64,000 nucleotides of DNA, taken from the NCBI RefSeq assembly GCF_900182725.1, contig NZ_FXTO01000018.1, forward strand, positions 1-64,000, read 5' to 3'. How positions within the stretch are numbered: the stretch's first letter is position 1; each line of letters starts with the position of its first letter. Source of the stretch: Thalassovita litoralis (GTDB lineage: Bacteria > Pseudomonadota > Alphaproteobacteria > Rhodobacterales > Rhodobacteraceae). This document shows positions 1 to 7,631 of this stretch, piece after piece. Both the position numbers and the translations under genes were made by a program. Below the pieces are notes generated by a model, which was not told the origin of the DNA, did not search any database, and was given only the letters and a program-made list of their open reading frames with translations.

Positions 1-60
1 GGGAAAGAACGGTCGCAGCCGCGCCATCTGTTCGTCGGTCAGCCAAAATAGATTGCTCAT
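1..60 (-). CDS. IS5-family transposase, N-terminal fragment (cut by window edge)
   Basis: An ATG on the minus strand at 60 opens a frame reading MSNLFWLTDEQMARLRPFFP to the window edge. This N-terminus (W-LTDEQMARL-PFFP) is characteristic of the IS5-type DDE transposases that act on the element's ends. The start is preceded by AGGGGGTATC, a reasonable ribosome site. Only 20 codons are visible, so nothing can be said of the catalytic DDE residues or of whether the gene is intact. Confidence 0.75.
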   Translation of the reverse strand, partial: MSNLFWLTDEQMARLRPFFP

Positions 61-133
61 GATACCCCCTGAAAGTTTGGGGATTTGAAGCATGCGACCA
101 ATGCGATCTCAAGCCGATTAATGGGTCCTGAGC
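1..133 (-). mobile_element. End of an IS5-family insertion sequence (5' end of transposase plus terminal repeat)
   Basis: The first 133 bases hold a transposase start reading out of the window, followed by about 70 noncoding bases ending in a terminal-repeat-like sequence (GGGTCCTGAGC at about 123-133). From the element's own side this reads as an outer end beginning GCTCAGGACCC, which I recall as typical of IS5-group elements of Rhodobacteraceae. The junction falls at a CTAG/TA-type sequence (133-137), a usual target for the IS427 subgroup. Only one end is visible, so the other repeat and the target duplication cannot be checked. Confidence 0.7.
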
Positions 134-1438
134 CTAGCTATAGGCAAAGGCCTGGGCAGGCAAATCCGACAATATTGCGTCATAAATTCGGGCGGTACGG
201 GCGCCTTTGACGGACCAGGGGAACAGATTCACTGCGTAATCACGGGCAGATTTAGCCAAGGCTGTGCTGCGCGGGCGGTCTGTGACAGCGCGTTCCATTG
301 CGGCCTGAAACCCCCGTGCCAGTTCATCGAAAGGGGCCATTGGCACGGCATCGCCACGGGTGCCGTGGCCGGTCAGATCGCCCGGCGCGCCGTAATCCAC
401 GCAGATCAGATGCTGCCCCGAGGCCATTGCCTCGATCACGACACCCGCGCCAAGTTCGCGAATCGATGGAAAGACGAAAACATCACAGTCACGCATCCAT
501 TGCGCGACCTGCGCTTGGGTTTTACGGCCTTCCAGCGTGACGCAATCGGCAAGCCCATGTTGATCAATAAATGCCTGCATTCGGGGCAGTTCCGGCCCAT
601 CGCCCAGAATATGCAGATGATGCTGGCGCAGCAGATCGGATTTCGCAAAGGCGTGCAGCGGTAGTTCCGGCAATTTGTAAGGCACCAGTCGGCCAGCAAA
701 CATGAATCGCACTTTATCGCCGCCACGGGTGCCAGCGGGCAGGCTGCCGGTGTCGTTGAAAATCGTGGGGTCAAAGCCGATTTCGGGGAACATCACGATC
801 CGGTCATCCGCCACGCGGGTCAGGTCGGCGCGGGTGTGCGAAAATGCGGTCAGCACACAGGTGGCATTGTCATAGGTGCTGCGGGCATAGGGCAGGTATT
901 TGTAAAAATCGCGGAACCGGCGCAGGCCTTCTTTTTCGCGTTCCTGTTCGGCGGCAAAGGCTGCGGGCCAGTCCAGATTGCCATTCAGCGGGCCGATGAC
1001 GAAAGGCACCGGGGATTTATGCGCGATATAGCTGGGCAAGGTCGGGGTCATCGGCGTGATGCGATGCACGATGTCAAAGCGGCCATTTTGCAGATCGCGT
1101 TTGAAATGTTTCCAAACTCCACGTTCAAAGGCCAGATAGGGCAGATAGTTCATCATCTGCGAGGTGGACCATCCCACCTCTTCCCCGCCGCGCAAAAGGC
1201 GGGCCATATGGTACATCGGCGCCGCGATAACTTCGTTGTCGATATAGATAACATGCAGGCCTGACCGGGCCTTTTCCACGTTTTCGCGGTTGCGTACATG
1301 GGTGGCCACCACGACATCGCAATGTTTGGCGATTTCCAGCGCGTATTTGAAGCCGACAATCGGCAGGGACGGCCATTCAGGATTGAATTCGTCCGCCAGC
1401 AGCAAAACGCTGGGCCGTTTCTGTCCATCCTTTGCCAC
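134..1438 (-). CDS. Glycosyltransferase, GT4-type (GT-B fold)
   Basis: A cytoplasmic glycosyltransferase with a GT-B fold. The C-terminal half carries a sugar-nucleotide site of GT4 type: FMFAGRLVPYK begins the second Rossmann domain, and FPSIRELGAGVVIEAMASG contains the E-x7-E signature. Donor and acceptor cannot be predicted. The frame is open to an ATG at 1510, but that start has no ribosome site and gives a proline-rich, odd N-terminus. The GTG at 1438 is preceded by AAAGGGAACCCG and begins just before the first beta strand, so I prefer it. The TAG stop lies in the CTAG at the IS junction, so the last few codons may have been replaced by the insertion; the fold itself appears complete. 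It is separated from the exopolysaccharide locus by about 12 kb. Confidence 0.8.
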   Translation of the reverse strand: MAKDGQKRPSVLLLADEFNPEWPSLPIVGFKYALEIAKHCDVVVATHVRNRENVEKARSGLHVIYIDNEVIAAPMYHMARLLRGGEEVGWSTSQMMNYLPYLAFERGVWKHFKRDLQNGRFDIVHRITPMTPTLPSYIAHKSPVPFVIGPLNGNLDWPAAFAAEQEREKEGLRRFRDFYKYLPYARSTYDNATCVLTAFSHTRADLTRVADDRIVMFPEIGFDPTIFNDTGSLPAGTRGGDKVRFMFAGRLVPYKLPELPLHAFAKSDLLRQHHLHILGDGPELPRMQAFIDQHGLADCVTLEGRKTQAQVAQWMRDCDVFVFPSIRELGAGVVIEAMASGQHLICVDYGAPGDLTGHGTRGDAVPMAPFDELARGFQAAMERAVTDRPRSTALAKSARDYAVNLFPWSVKGARTARIYDAILSDLPAQAFAYS

Positions 1439-1520
1439 CGGGTTCCCTTTCGGTCGTTTTCGCGTGATCCTGCTGGATGTAGGCGGGAAGATAGGCGGAA
1501 AAAAGGCCATTTGGGTGCGG

Positions 1521-1542
1521 TTCAGGGGCTTTTACCCCTGAA
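1521..1542. terminator. Inverted repeat downstream of the enoyl-CoA hydratase gene
   Basis: TTCAGGGG, a six-base loop CTTTTA, then CCCCTGAA: a perfect 8-bp stem between the hydratase stop (1597) and the glycosyltransferase start, both on the minus strand. No T-run follows on either strand, so it may be a weak terminator or an mRNA-end stabiliser. Confidence 0.4.
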
Positions 1543-1596
1543 ACTGTCCCGGAAAGGGGCGCATCGCCATTTCGGGCAATGCGCAAAGTTCGTAAA

Positions 1597-2376
1597 TCAG
1601 CGGCCCTGAAACTTGGGGCTGCGTTTTTCGACAAAGGCGGTTACGCCTTCTGCAAAGTCCTGCGAATTGAAGGCGCGGTACTGGCAAGAGGCTTCCAGAC
1701 GCAAAGAATCGTCCAGCGAAGACGATGCTGCCGCCGCGACCTGTTGTTTGATCAACCCGTAAGATGTGGTTGGCCCTTTGGCCAGTTTTTGCGCCAGTTC
1801 CATTGCGGTAGGCAGGCACTCTGCGGTGGGGACCATTTGATGCGCGACGCCCAGATCAAAGGCCTGTTGCGCGTCCATTTTGTCACCCAGCATTGCCATC
1901 GCCGTGGCGCGCGCTTCGCCGATTTTACGGCACAGGGTTGCGACACAACCGCCATCGGGCGATGCGCCGATTTTCGCAAAGCTAAGGTGGAAGCTGGCGC
2001 TGTCGGCGACAATCATGATGTCCGCAGCCAGCGCGATACCAAACCCGGCCCCGGCTGCCGGGCCGTTCACGGCGGCAATCACTGGCACGGGGATGTTGCG
2101 CAACAATTGGATCACCTGATTGATCCCGCCCATCATCTGCGTTTCGATCAACGGGCGGCGTTCCATGATGGTCGACAGATCCAGATCCGCCCCGGTGCAG
2201 AACCCGCGTCCGGCACCCGTTATCACAATGGCGCGGGCTTGCGGGTTCAGCATTTCAGCGTTCAGGGTGGCAATCATTTCCTCGCGCATGGCGGGGGACA
2301 ACGGATTCAGGTGGTCGGGGCGGTTCAGGGTAAAAACCAGCACGTCGCCGTCGCGGGTGATCAGGATGTCGCTCAT
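1597..2376 (-). CDS. Enoyl-CoA hydratase/isomerase family protein, PaaG-like
   Basis: A 259-residue crotonase-fold enzyme acting on acyl-CoA thioesters. The oxyanion-hole region reads AAVNGPAAGAGFGIALAADI. In the next motif FHLSFAKIGASPDGG replaces the F-x-PE-x2-LG-x2-P of classical hydratases. The first catalytic Glu is therefore absent, and the pattern resembles PaaG and enoyl-CoA isomerases, in which an Asp does the chemistry. Isomerase or ring-opening-type activity is thus at least as likely as simple hydration. Its start overlaps the stop of the upstream thioesterase gene (ATGA, 2373-2376), and it is the last gene of the leftward ligase-thioesterase-crotonase operon. Family is confident; reaction is inferred. 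Confidence 0.85.
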   Translation of the reverse strand: MSDILITRDGDVLVFTLNRPDHLNPLSPAMREEMIATLNAEMLNPQARAIVITGAGRGFCTGADLDLSTIMERRPLIETQMMGGINQVIQLLRNIPVPVIAAVNGPAAGAGFGIALAADIMIVADSASFHLSFAKIGASPDGGCVATLCRKIGEARATAMAMLGDKMDAQQAFDLGVAHQMVPTAECLPTAMELAQKLAKGPTTSYGLIKQQVAAAASSSLDDSLRLEASCQYRAFNSQDFAEGVTAFVEKRSPKFQGR

Positions 2377-2789
2377 GTTTTGTCCTTGGTTCGGGTGTAT
2401 TTGAAGGTTCCCAGCGATGTGGCAAGCAGGCGATTTTCATCATCGCGGATTTCAGATTCGACATAGAAGATGGACCGACCGCCGCCGATCCGCCGCCCGG
2501 TGCCGTGCAAAGCCCCGGTGCCGGTCGAGGCGACGAAGTTGGTGGTCAGCGACAGGGTCATGCAGGTGCGCGGTTCTTCGCCTTCGGCATGATAAACGCC
2601 CGCCATGCCACAGGTGAAATCCAGAAAGGCGCAATAAACGCCGCCGTGGACGATGCCTTGGGAATTCAGCATGTCGGGGGTGATGGTGGCAAAGGTTTTG
2701 GACAGGTCCGGTTCCCAGCCGACAAGGCGGAAATCCATCATCCTGTTGAAGCCGGTCATGGTTTGCGTGACGGATTCAAAGCGGTTCAT
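2373..2789 (-). CDS. PaaI-family hotdog thioesterase
   Basis: A 138-residue single-hotdog acyl-CoA thioesterase. The active-site segment NSQGIVHGGVYCAFLDFTCG matches the G-x-V/I-HGG-x-x-x-x-x-x-D pattern of PaaI-type enzymes, which hydrolyse CoA esters and free trapped CoA. It lies between the acyl-CoA ligase and the PaaG-like enzyme with four-base overlaps on both sides (2786-2789 and 2373-2376), indicating translational coupling. A role in rescuing CoA from stalled intermediates of the same pathway is an inference. The substrate is not determinable. Confidence 0.85.
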   Translation of the reverse strand: MNRFESVTQTMTGFNRMMDFRLVGWEPDLSKTFATITPDMLNSQGIVHGGVYCAFLDFTCGMAGVYHAEGEEPRTCMTLSLTTNFVASTGTGALHGTGRRIGGGRSIFYVESEIRDDENRLLATSLGTFKYTRTKDKT

Positions 2790-4348
2790 GTAGGGGTCTT
2801 TCCATTGTATTCATCGCGCAGGGCGCGTTTGTCGATCTTGTTCACCTTGGTCAGCGGCAGCGGTTCCGTGCGGAAACTGACAAGGGTGGGGCATTTGTAG
2901 TGGGCCAGACGGGCGCGGCACAGTTCCCTGATCTCTTGTGCTGTTGCGGTGGTGCCGGGGTTCAGTTCGATCACGGCATGAACCCGTTCGCCCCATTGCG
3001 GATCGGGCGTGCCGATCACAGCCACCTGTTTGCAGCAGGGATGGGTTGAAACCACATCTTCGACTTCGATCGGGTAAACGTTTTCGCCGCCGGTGATGAT
3101 CATGTCCTTGATCCGACCCGCAAGGAACAGGAAACCCTGTTCATCGTAGTAGCCGCCATCGCCCGTGTGATAGAACCCGCCGCGCATGACCTCGGCGGTC
3201 ATTTCGGGCTGTTCCCAGTAGCCTTTCATGATGTTGGGGCCGCGGGCGATGATTTCACCTACCTGTCCGGGGGGCAGGGGGTTATCGTCTTCATCCACCA
3301 CGCGCAGATCAACAAACGGCAGGGGCTTGCCCAGCGAATTCAGCCGCCCGGCATTGGGGCCATCGACGACGTGGTATTCGGGGTTCAGGATGGTCAGGAT
3401 CGGCGATGCCTCGGTCATGCCAAAGGCCTGCCCGAAGCCAACACCGGGAAAGGCGGCAATGGCGCGCTTCATCAGTTCGGGCGGCATGGGGGATGCGCCA
3501 TAAGTCATCATTTTCAGAGAGCTGAGATCGTATTTTCCAAAATCCGGGTGATCCAAAATCATCACCATCATCGTAGGGACGAATTGCACCAGATTGACCC
3601 GGTGGTGCTGAATCAAGTGCAACAGCCCGCCGACATCGAATTTGGGCATGGTGATCAGGTGCGTTCCCATCAGCGTGGTGGCATAGACACGCGATCCGCC
3701 AGCGGTGTGGAACATTGGGCCAGACATGAAATGTGTTTCATTCTGTCCGATGTTCCAGTTGATCATCATCCCCATTGCATTGGCGTAGATGTTGGAATGG
3801 GTCAGCATCACGCCTTTTGGGGTGCCAGTGGTGCCGCCGGTATAGAACATGATCAGCGTATCGTCATCGCTGCCTGCCAGAGTATCGAAATCAGGCTCTG
3901 TTCCCGCGGAAGACAGGGTTTCTTCATAGTCCAGCATTCCCTGTGGGACAGGGCCGGTTCCGGCATAAAGCACCTTCTGGATCGAGGGACAGTGCGGGAT
4001 CACCTGCGCCGCGATTTCGGCATGTTCCTCGTCAACGATCAGCACATGAGGGCGACAGTTATTCAGAAGTTGAACCATTTCGCCCGCTGCCAGACGGAAA
4101 TTCAGCGGCACCACGCACGCCCCGATCAACGCCGGGGCATAGTAGCATTCCGCACCAACATGGCTGTTGAAGCCCAGAAAGCCCACGCGATCCCCGCGCT
4201 GAACGCCAAAGCCGTGCAGGGACGTTGCCAGTTGCCGGGTACGGGTGTTTAGTTCCGCCCACGTCAGCGTGCGCAACCCACAGGTAAAGGCAGGGTGGTC
4301 AGGCCAGTTGAAAGCGGCCTTGGCCAACAGGTCAGTCATACGGATCAT
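2786..4348 (-). CDS. Acyl-CoA synthetase (FadD-like AMP-forming CoA ligase)
   Basis: A 520-residue member of the adenylate-forming superfamily that activates a carboxylic acid to its CoA thioester through an acyl-AMP. Visible motifs in order: the P-loop FYTGGTTGTPKGVMLTHSN, the adenine-binding AFGMTEASP, YHTGDGGYYDEQGF with the ribose-binding Asp, the hinge GRIKDMIITGGENVYPIEVE, and the catalytic Lys near the C-terminus in LTKVNKIDKRALR. The length is normal for FadD-type ligases. It is first in the leftward operon, divergent from the SDR-MaoC-racemase operon, with a predicted MarR operator between. It probably makes the first CoA intermediate of the locus pathway; the acid is not predictable from sequence. 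Confidence 0.9.
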   Translation of the reverse strand: MIRMTDLLAKAAFNWPDHPAFTCGLRTLTWAELNTRTRQLATSLHGFGVQRGDRVGFLGFNSHVGAECYYAPALIGACVVPLNFRLAAGEMVQLLNNCRPHVLIVDEEHAEIAAQVIPHCPSIQKVLYAGTGPVPQGMLDYEETLSSAGTEPDFDTLAGSDDDTLIMFYTGGTTGTPKGVMLTHSNIYANAMGMMINWNIGQNETHFMSGPMFHTAGGSRVYATTLMGTHLITMPKFDVGGLLHLIQHHRVNLVQFVPTMMVMILDHPDFGKYDLSSLKMMTYGASPMPPELMKRAIAAFPGVGFGQAFGMTEASPILTILNPEYHVVDGPNAGRLNSLGKPLPFVDLRVVDEDDNPLPPGQVGEIIARGPNIMKGYWEQPEMTAEVMRGGFYHTGDGGYYDEQGFLFLAGRIKDMIITGGENVYPIEVEDVVSTHPCCKQVAVIGTPDPQWGERVHAVIELNPGTTATAQEIRELCRARLAHYKCPTLVSFRTEPLPLTKVNKIDKRALRDEYNGKTPT

Positions 4349-4476
4349 GCTGCCACCTTTGGGTGTTTATGGCTGCGACGGGTCACTTGTGGTCCTCCGT
4401 GAAATGTGGACAGGCCCATGTTTGGACGGGCTTGCATGTTTCTCCTCAGATTTGCATGGTAATAATGTTGCTAATA

Positions 4477-4494
4477 GTTCACAAGCGTATTATT
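4477..4494. promoter_or_regulatory. Predicted MarR operator between divergent operons
   Basis: GTTCACAAGCGTATTATT lies between the divergent CoA-ligase and SDR operons. Its first 14 bases match the perfect palindrome at 12744-12757 at 11 positions, and all 18 bases match the site at 11284 except for one. TATTAT (4488-4493) could serve as a -10 element, so a bound repressor would block transcription. Confidence 0.55.
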
Positions 4495-4555
4495 TCTGAT
4501 TCTGTGAGTCATTTTCGGGTATAGATGCCCGTGGATCGAAACGAGGGAGGATCCT

Positions 4556-5473
4556 ATGTCTGAACAACTTCTTGCTGGTAAAGTTGCAATCGTAACCGGC
4601 GCGGGCCGTGGTGTTGGCCGCGAAATCGCGCTGCTGATGGCGAAAAAGGGCGCCAAGGTGGTCGTAAACGATCTGGGCGGCGGCGCAGGTGGCGATGGCG
4701 GCGACCAAGGCCCGGCGGCTGATGTGGTCAAGGAAATCAAGGCGATGGGTGGCGAAGCCGTGGCCAACTTTGACAGCGTTGCCGATTTCAAAAAAGCCGG
4801 TTGGATGGTCGAACAGGCTATGGATGAACTGGGCGGCATCGACATCGTGGTGAACAATGCGGGCATTTTGCGCGACACGATTTTCCACAAGATGACCGAA
4901 GAAGAATTCGACATCGTGATCGACGTTCACCTGAAAGGCAGCTTTAACGTATCGCGCCACGCGGCGACCCAGTTCCGTAAACAGGAATCGGGCCGGATGA
5001 TCCACATGACTTCGACCTCGGGGTTGATCGGGAACTTTGGTCAGGCGAACTATGCCGCGGCCAAGCTGGGCATTGCCGGTCTGTCGCGGTCTATCGCGCT
5101 GGATATGGCGCGGTATAACGTGACCTCGAACTGCATTGGTCCGTTCGCATGGTCGCGCCTGATCGGGACGATTCCGGTGACGAACGAAGCCGAAGCAAAG
5201 CGCGTTGAGCGCATGAAGCAGATGACCCCGGCCAAGATTGCCCCGCTGGTGACGGCGCTGGCATCGGATCAGGCACAGCACGTCAGCGGCCAGATTTTCG
5301 TGGCGCGTGGCGGCGAAGTGTTCCTGATGAGCCAGCCGCGCCCGGTTCGTGGTATGGCCCGCCCCGAAGGCTGGACCCCGGAAACCATTCTGGAACATGC
5401 AATTCCGGCCTTTAGCCCGAACCTGACCCCGCTGGAACGCTCGGGTGACGTGTTCTGCTGGGACCCGATTTAA
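4556..5473 (+). CDS. SDR-family 3-hydroxyacyl-CoA dehydrogenase, HSD17B4 N-domain-like
   Basis: A 305-residue short-chain dehydrogenase/reductase. The cofactor motif TGAGRGVGRE is at about residue 15. It is followed by the glycine-rich stretch VVNDLGGGAGGDGGDQGPA, which is characteristic of the dehydrogenase part of peroxisomal multifunctional enzyme 2 (HSD17B4). NNAG is present, as is the catalytic pair in YAAAKLG preceded by STSG. Such enzymes oxidise (3R)-hydroxyacyl-CoA with NAD. A strong ribosome site GAGGGAGGA precedes the ATG. The stop overlaps the MaoC start by one base, so dehydrogenase and hydratase, fused in eukaryotes, are here separate but coupled. Substrate class (branched or sterol-like acyl-CoA) is inferred from neighbours. 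Confidence 0.88.
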   Translation: MSEQLLAGKVAIVTGAGRGVGREIALLMAKKGAKVVVNDLGGGAGGDGGDQGPAADVVKEIKAMGGEAVANFDSVADFKKAGWMVEQAMDELGGIDIVVNNAGILRDTIFHKMTEEEFDIVIDVHLKGSFNVSRHAATQFRKQESGRMIHMTSTSGLIGNFGQANYAAAKLGIAGLSRSIALDMARYNVTSNCIGPFAWSRLIGTIPVTNEAEAKRVERMKQMTPAKIAPLVTALASDQAQHVSGQIFVARGGEVFLMSQPRPVRGMARPEGWTPETILEHAIPAFSPNLTPLERSGDVFCWDPI

Positions 5474-6339
5474 TGGCTGTTTTCGATCCTCGGAAAATCA
5501 TCGGCCGGGAATTTCCCCCGGTCGAGCAAACCTATACGGAACGGGATTCGATCATCTACGCGCTGGGTGTAGGGTTCGGATACGATCCGTTGGACGAAGG
5601 GATGCTTCCCTTTGTCTTTGAAGAACCGGAATTGTCTGCGGTGCCGACTATGGCGGTTGTGCTGGGCAGTCCCGGTTTTTGGGCGCGTGAACCGGATACC
5701 GGGATCGTTTGGCAGAAGGCCTTGCACGGGGAACAGGGGATGGTGCTGCACCGCCCCTTGCCTGCGGCGGCCACGATCATCGGTCAGACCCGTATCTTGC
5801 GCGTGATCGACAAGGGCGAAGGTAAAGGCGCGCTGATTTATCAGGAACGCACCGTGACCGACAAGGCAACCGGGGAATTGTTGGCGACGCTGACCTCGAC
5901 CAGCTTTGCCCGGGGGAATGGGGGATGCGGCGGGGATACCGGCCCGCAGCCCGATGTCCACGCCTTGCCGGATCGCGCCCCCGATGCGGTGTGTGAATTG
6001 CCGACGCAACAAACAGCCGCCTTGCTGTATCGTTTGTCGGGTGATCCGAACCCGCTGCACGCCCGTATGAAAGTGGCCGCACAGGCCGGGTTCAAGGCTC
6101 CGATCCTGCATGGGCTGTGTACGCTGGGCGTGGCGGGCCATGCGGTTTTGAAAACCTATTGCGATTACGATGCCAGCAAGTTCAAATCGCTGAACCTGCG
6201 CTTCTCGTCGCCGGTGTATCCGGGGGAAACCATCCGCACGGAAATGTGGAAGGATGGCAATGTGATCAGCTTCCGGTCTATCGCCGCAGAACGTGATGTG
6301 GTGGTGCTGAATAACGGCCGTGTCGAGGTTGAGGTGTAA
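5473..6339 (+). CDS. MaoC-family enoyl-CoA hydratase 2
   Basis: A 288-residue double-hotdog hydratase. The hydratase-2 motif is in the C-terminal half: YRLSGDPNPLHARMKVA, with the catalytic Asp and His, followed by GFKAPILHG. The N-terminal hotdog lacks the motif, as is normal for this class. It hydrates trans-2-enoyl-CoA to (3R)-hydroxyacyl-CoA, the substrate for the SDR encoded just upstream. It overlaps the SDR stop by one base and is followed one base later by the racemase gene, so the three form one tight unit. The family's best-known member is the hydratase part of HSD17B4, which acts on bile-acid and 2-methyl-branched side chains. Confidence 0.88.
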   Translation: MAVFDPRKIIGREFPPVEQTYTERDSIIYALGVGFGYDPLDEGMLPFVFEEPELSAVPTMAVVLGSPGFWAREPDTGIVWQKALHGEQGMVLHRPLPAAATIIGQTRILRVIDKGEGKGALIYQERTVTDKATGELLATLTSTSFARGNGGCGGDTGPQPDVHALPDRAPDAVCELPTQQTAALLYRLSGDPNPLHARMKVAAQAGFKAPILHGLCTLGVAGHAVLKTYCDYDASKFKSLNLRFSSPVYPGETIRTEMWKDGNVISFRSIAAERDVVVLNNGRVEVEV

Positions 6340-6340
6340 G

Positions 6341-7438
6341 ATGGGACCGTTGACCGGAGTAAGAGTTGTCGAGTTTGCCGGAATTGGCCCCGGACCTTTC
6401 GCTTGCATGATGCTGGCGGATATGGGGGCCGAGGTGGTGCGGATTGACCGGGCCTTGCCCGAAGGGGTGACAGCCCCCGACCCGACCGGCGATCTGATTT
6501 CGCGCGGGCGGAAATCCGTGGCGCTGAACCTGAAAGATTCCGAGGACGTAGCGACCGCTTTGGCCTTGGTCCAGAAAGCCGATATCCTGATCGAGGGCTT
6601 TCGCCCCGGCGTGATGGAACGGCTGGGTCTGGGGCCGGATGTTTGCCTGAAATGGAACCCGCATCTTGTCTATGGCCGGATGACCGGCTGGGGGCAGGAT
6701 GGGCCGCTGTCCCATGCGGCTGGGCATGACATCAATTATATCTCGTTGTCCGGGGCGCTGTGGTCGATGGGCGAGGAGGGGCGTAAACCGATGCCGCCGC
6801 TGAACCTGTTGGGCGATTTCGGCGCGGGTGCGATGTATCTGGCCTTTGGTGTTGTTGCGGCGCTGTTCCGGGCGCGGGAAACTGGCAAGGGCGATGTGGT
6901 GGACGCTGCAATCTGCGACGGGGCCGCCAGCCTGTTTGGCTTTATTCAGGGAATGCACAATCGCGGCAACTGGGCTTATGAACGGGCGTCAAACCGGCTG
7001 GATGGCGGTGCGCCGTTTTATGGTGTGTTTGAATGCGCGGACGGGCTGTGGGTGTCTATTGCCCCGCTGGAACCGCAATTCTATGCGCTGTTCCTGAAGC
7101 TTTTGGAACTGAACGCCGAGGAGTTCCAAGATCGGTTGAAGCCGGAAAGCTGGCCGCGTCAGCAGGCGTTGTTCGAGGAGATATTCGCCTCGAAACCACG
7201 GGCGCATTGGTGTGACCTGTTTGAAGGAACAGACATTTGTTTCGCCCCTGTGCTGACCCCGGACGAGGCACTGAACCATCCGCATAACGTGGCGCGTGGA
7301 ATTTATGACCACAGTCACGGATTTCCCCAGCCCGCCCCGGCCCCGCGCTTCCGCGAGGCTGTAACGGAACTGCCCGCCCCCGCGCCGCGTGTCGGGGAAC
7401 ACACGCAGGACGTGCTGAGGGAATGGGGTATTATCTAA
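6341..7438 (+). CDS. CaiB/BaiF-family protein, alpha-methylacyl-CoA racemase-like
   Basis: A 365-residue class III CoA-transferase-fold protein. His129 (in AAGHDINY) and Asp159 (in LLGDFGAG) are 30 residues apart, the spacing of the His126/Asp156 pair of mycobacterial alpha-methylacyl-CoA racemase. This favours racemase over formyl-CoA-type transferase. Such an enzyme interconverts (2R)- and (2S)-methylacyl-CoA so that branched chains can enter beta-oxidation. The ATG at 6341, one base after the MaoC stop, is preferred; the frame extends upstream into the MaoC gene without a ribosome site. No acyl-CoA dehydrogenase or thiolase is present, so the rest of the cycle must be encoded elsewhere. 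Confidence 0.82.
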   Translation: MGPLTGVRVVEFAGIGPGPFACMMLADMGAEVVRIDRALPEGVTAPDPTGDLISRGRKSVALNLKDSEDVATALALVQKADILIEGFRPGVMERLGLGPDVCLKWNPHLVYGRMTGWGQDGPLSHAAGHDINYISLSGALWSMGEEGRKPMPPLNLLGDFGAGAMYLAFGVVAALFRARETGKGDVVDAAICDGAASLFGFIQGMHNRGNWAYERASNRLDGGAPFYGVFECADGLWVSIAPLEPQFYALFLKLLELNAEEFQDRLKPESWPRQQALFEEIFASKPRAHWCDLFEGTDICFAPVLTPDEALNHPHNVARGIYDHSHGFPQPAPAPRFREAVTELPAPAPRVGEHTQDVLREWGII

Positions 7439-7446
7439 AGGGTAGA

Positions 7447-7473
7447 CATTGCCCAAAGTCTTTTGGGGCAATG
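7447..7473 (+). terminator. Hairpin after the racemase gene
   Basis: CATTGCCC, an 11-base loop, then GGGCAATG: an 8-bp perfect stem nine bases after the stop of the SDR-MaoC-racemase operon and before the TRAP operon. There is no clear T-run, so termination may be partial. Confidence 0.4.
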
Positions 7474-7501
7474 GTCAGAAAGGGTTTGCGATTTGCATAA
7501 G

Positions 7502-7519
7502 CTTCGCTACCGTATTATT
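7502..7519. promoter_or_regulatory. Predicted MarR operator/promoter of the TRAP operon
   Basis: CTTCGCTACCGTATTATT matches the site at 4477-4494 at 14 of 18 positions. Both sites have TTGC(A/T)(A/T) exactly 14 bases before TATTAT (7493-7498 and 7513-7518 here). This is the weakest of the four predicted operators (9 of 14 against the palindromic core), about 110 bases before dctP. Confidence 0.42.
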
Positions 7520-7631
7520 ACCCAGTGAAAGAAGTTGGGGCTGTTGGCCTGCCAATTTTATAGATTTGGCCTGATGCGGAAACGTGACGGTCAAAGGTCG
7601 AAACTGTTCAGAGTTCTAGAGGGAGGACACA

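Noticed and set aside
3167-4252. 361-codon open frame antisense to the acyl-CoA ligase
   Set aside because: It lies entirely within a well-supported ligase gene and has shadow-like composition.
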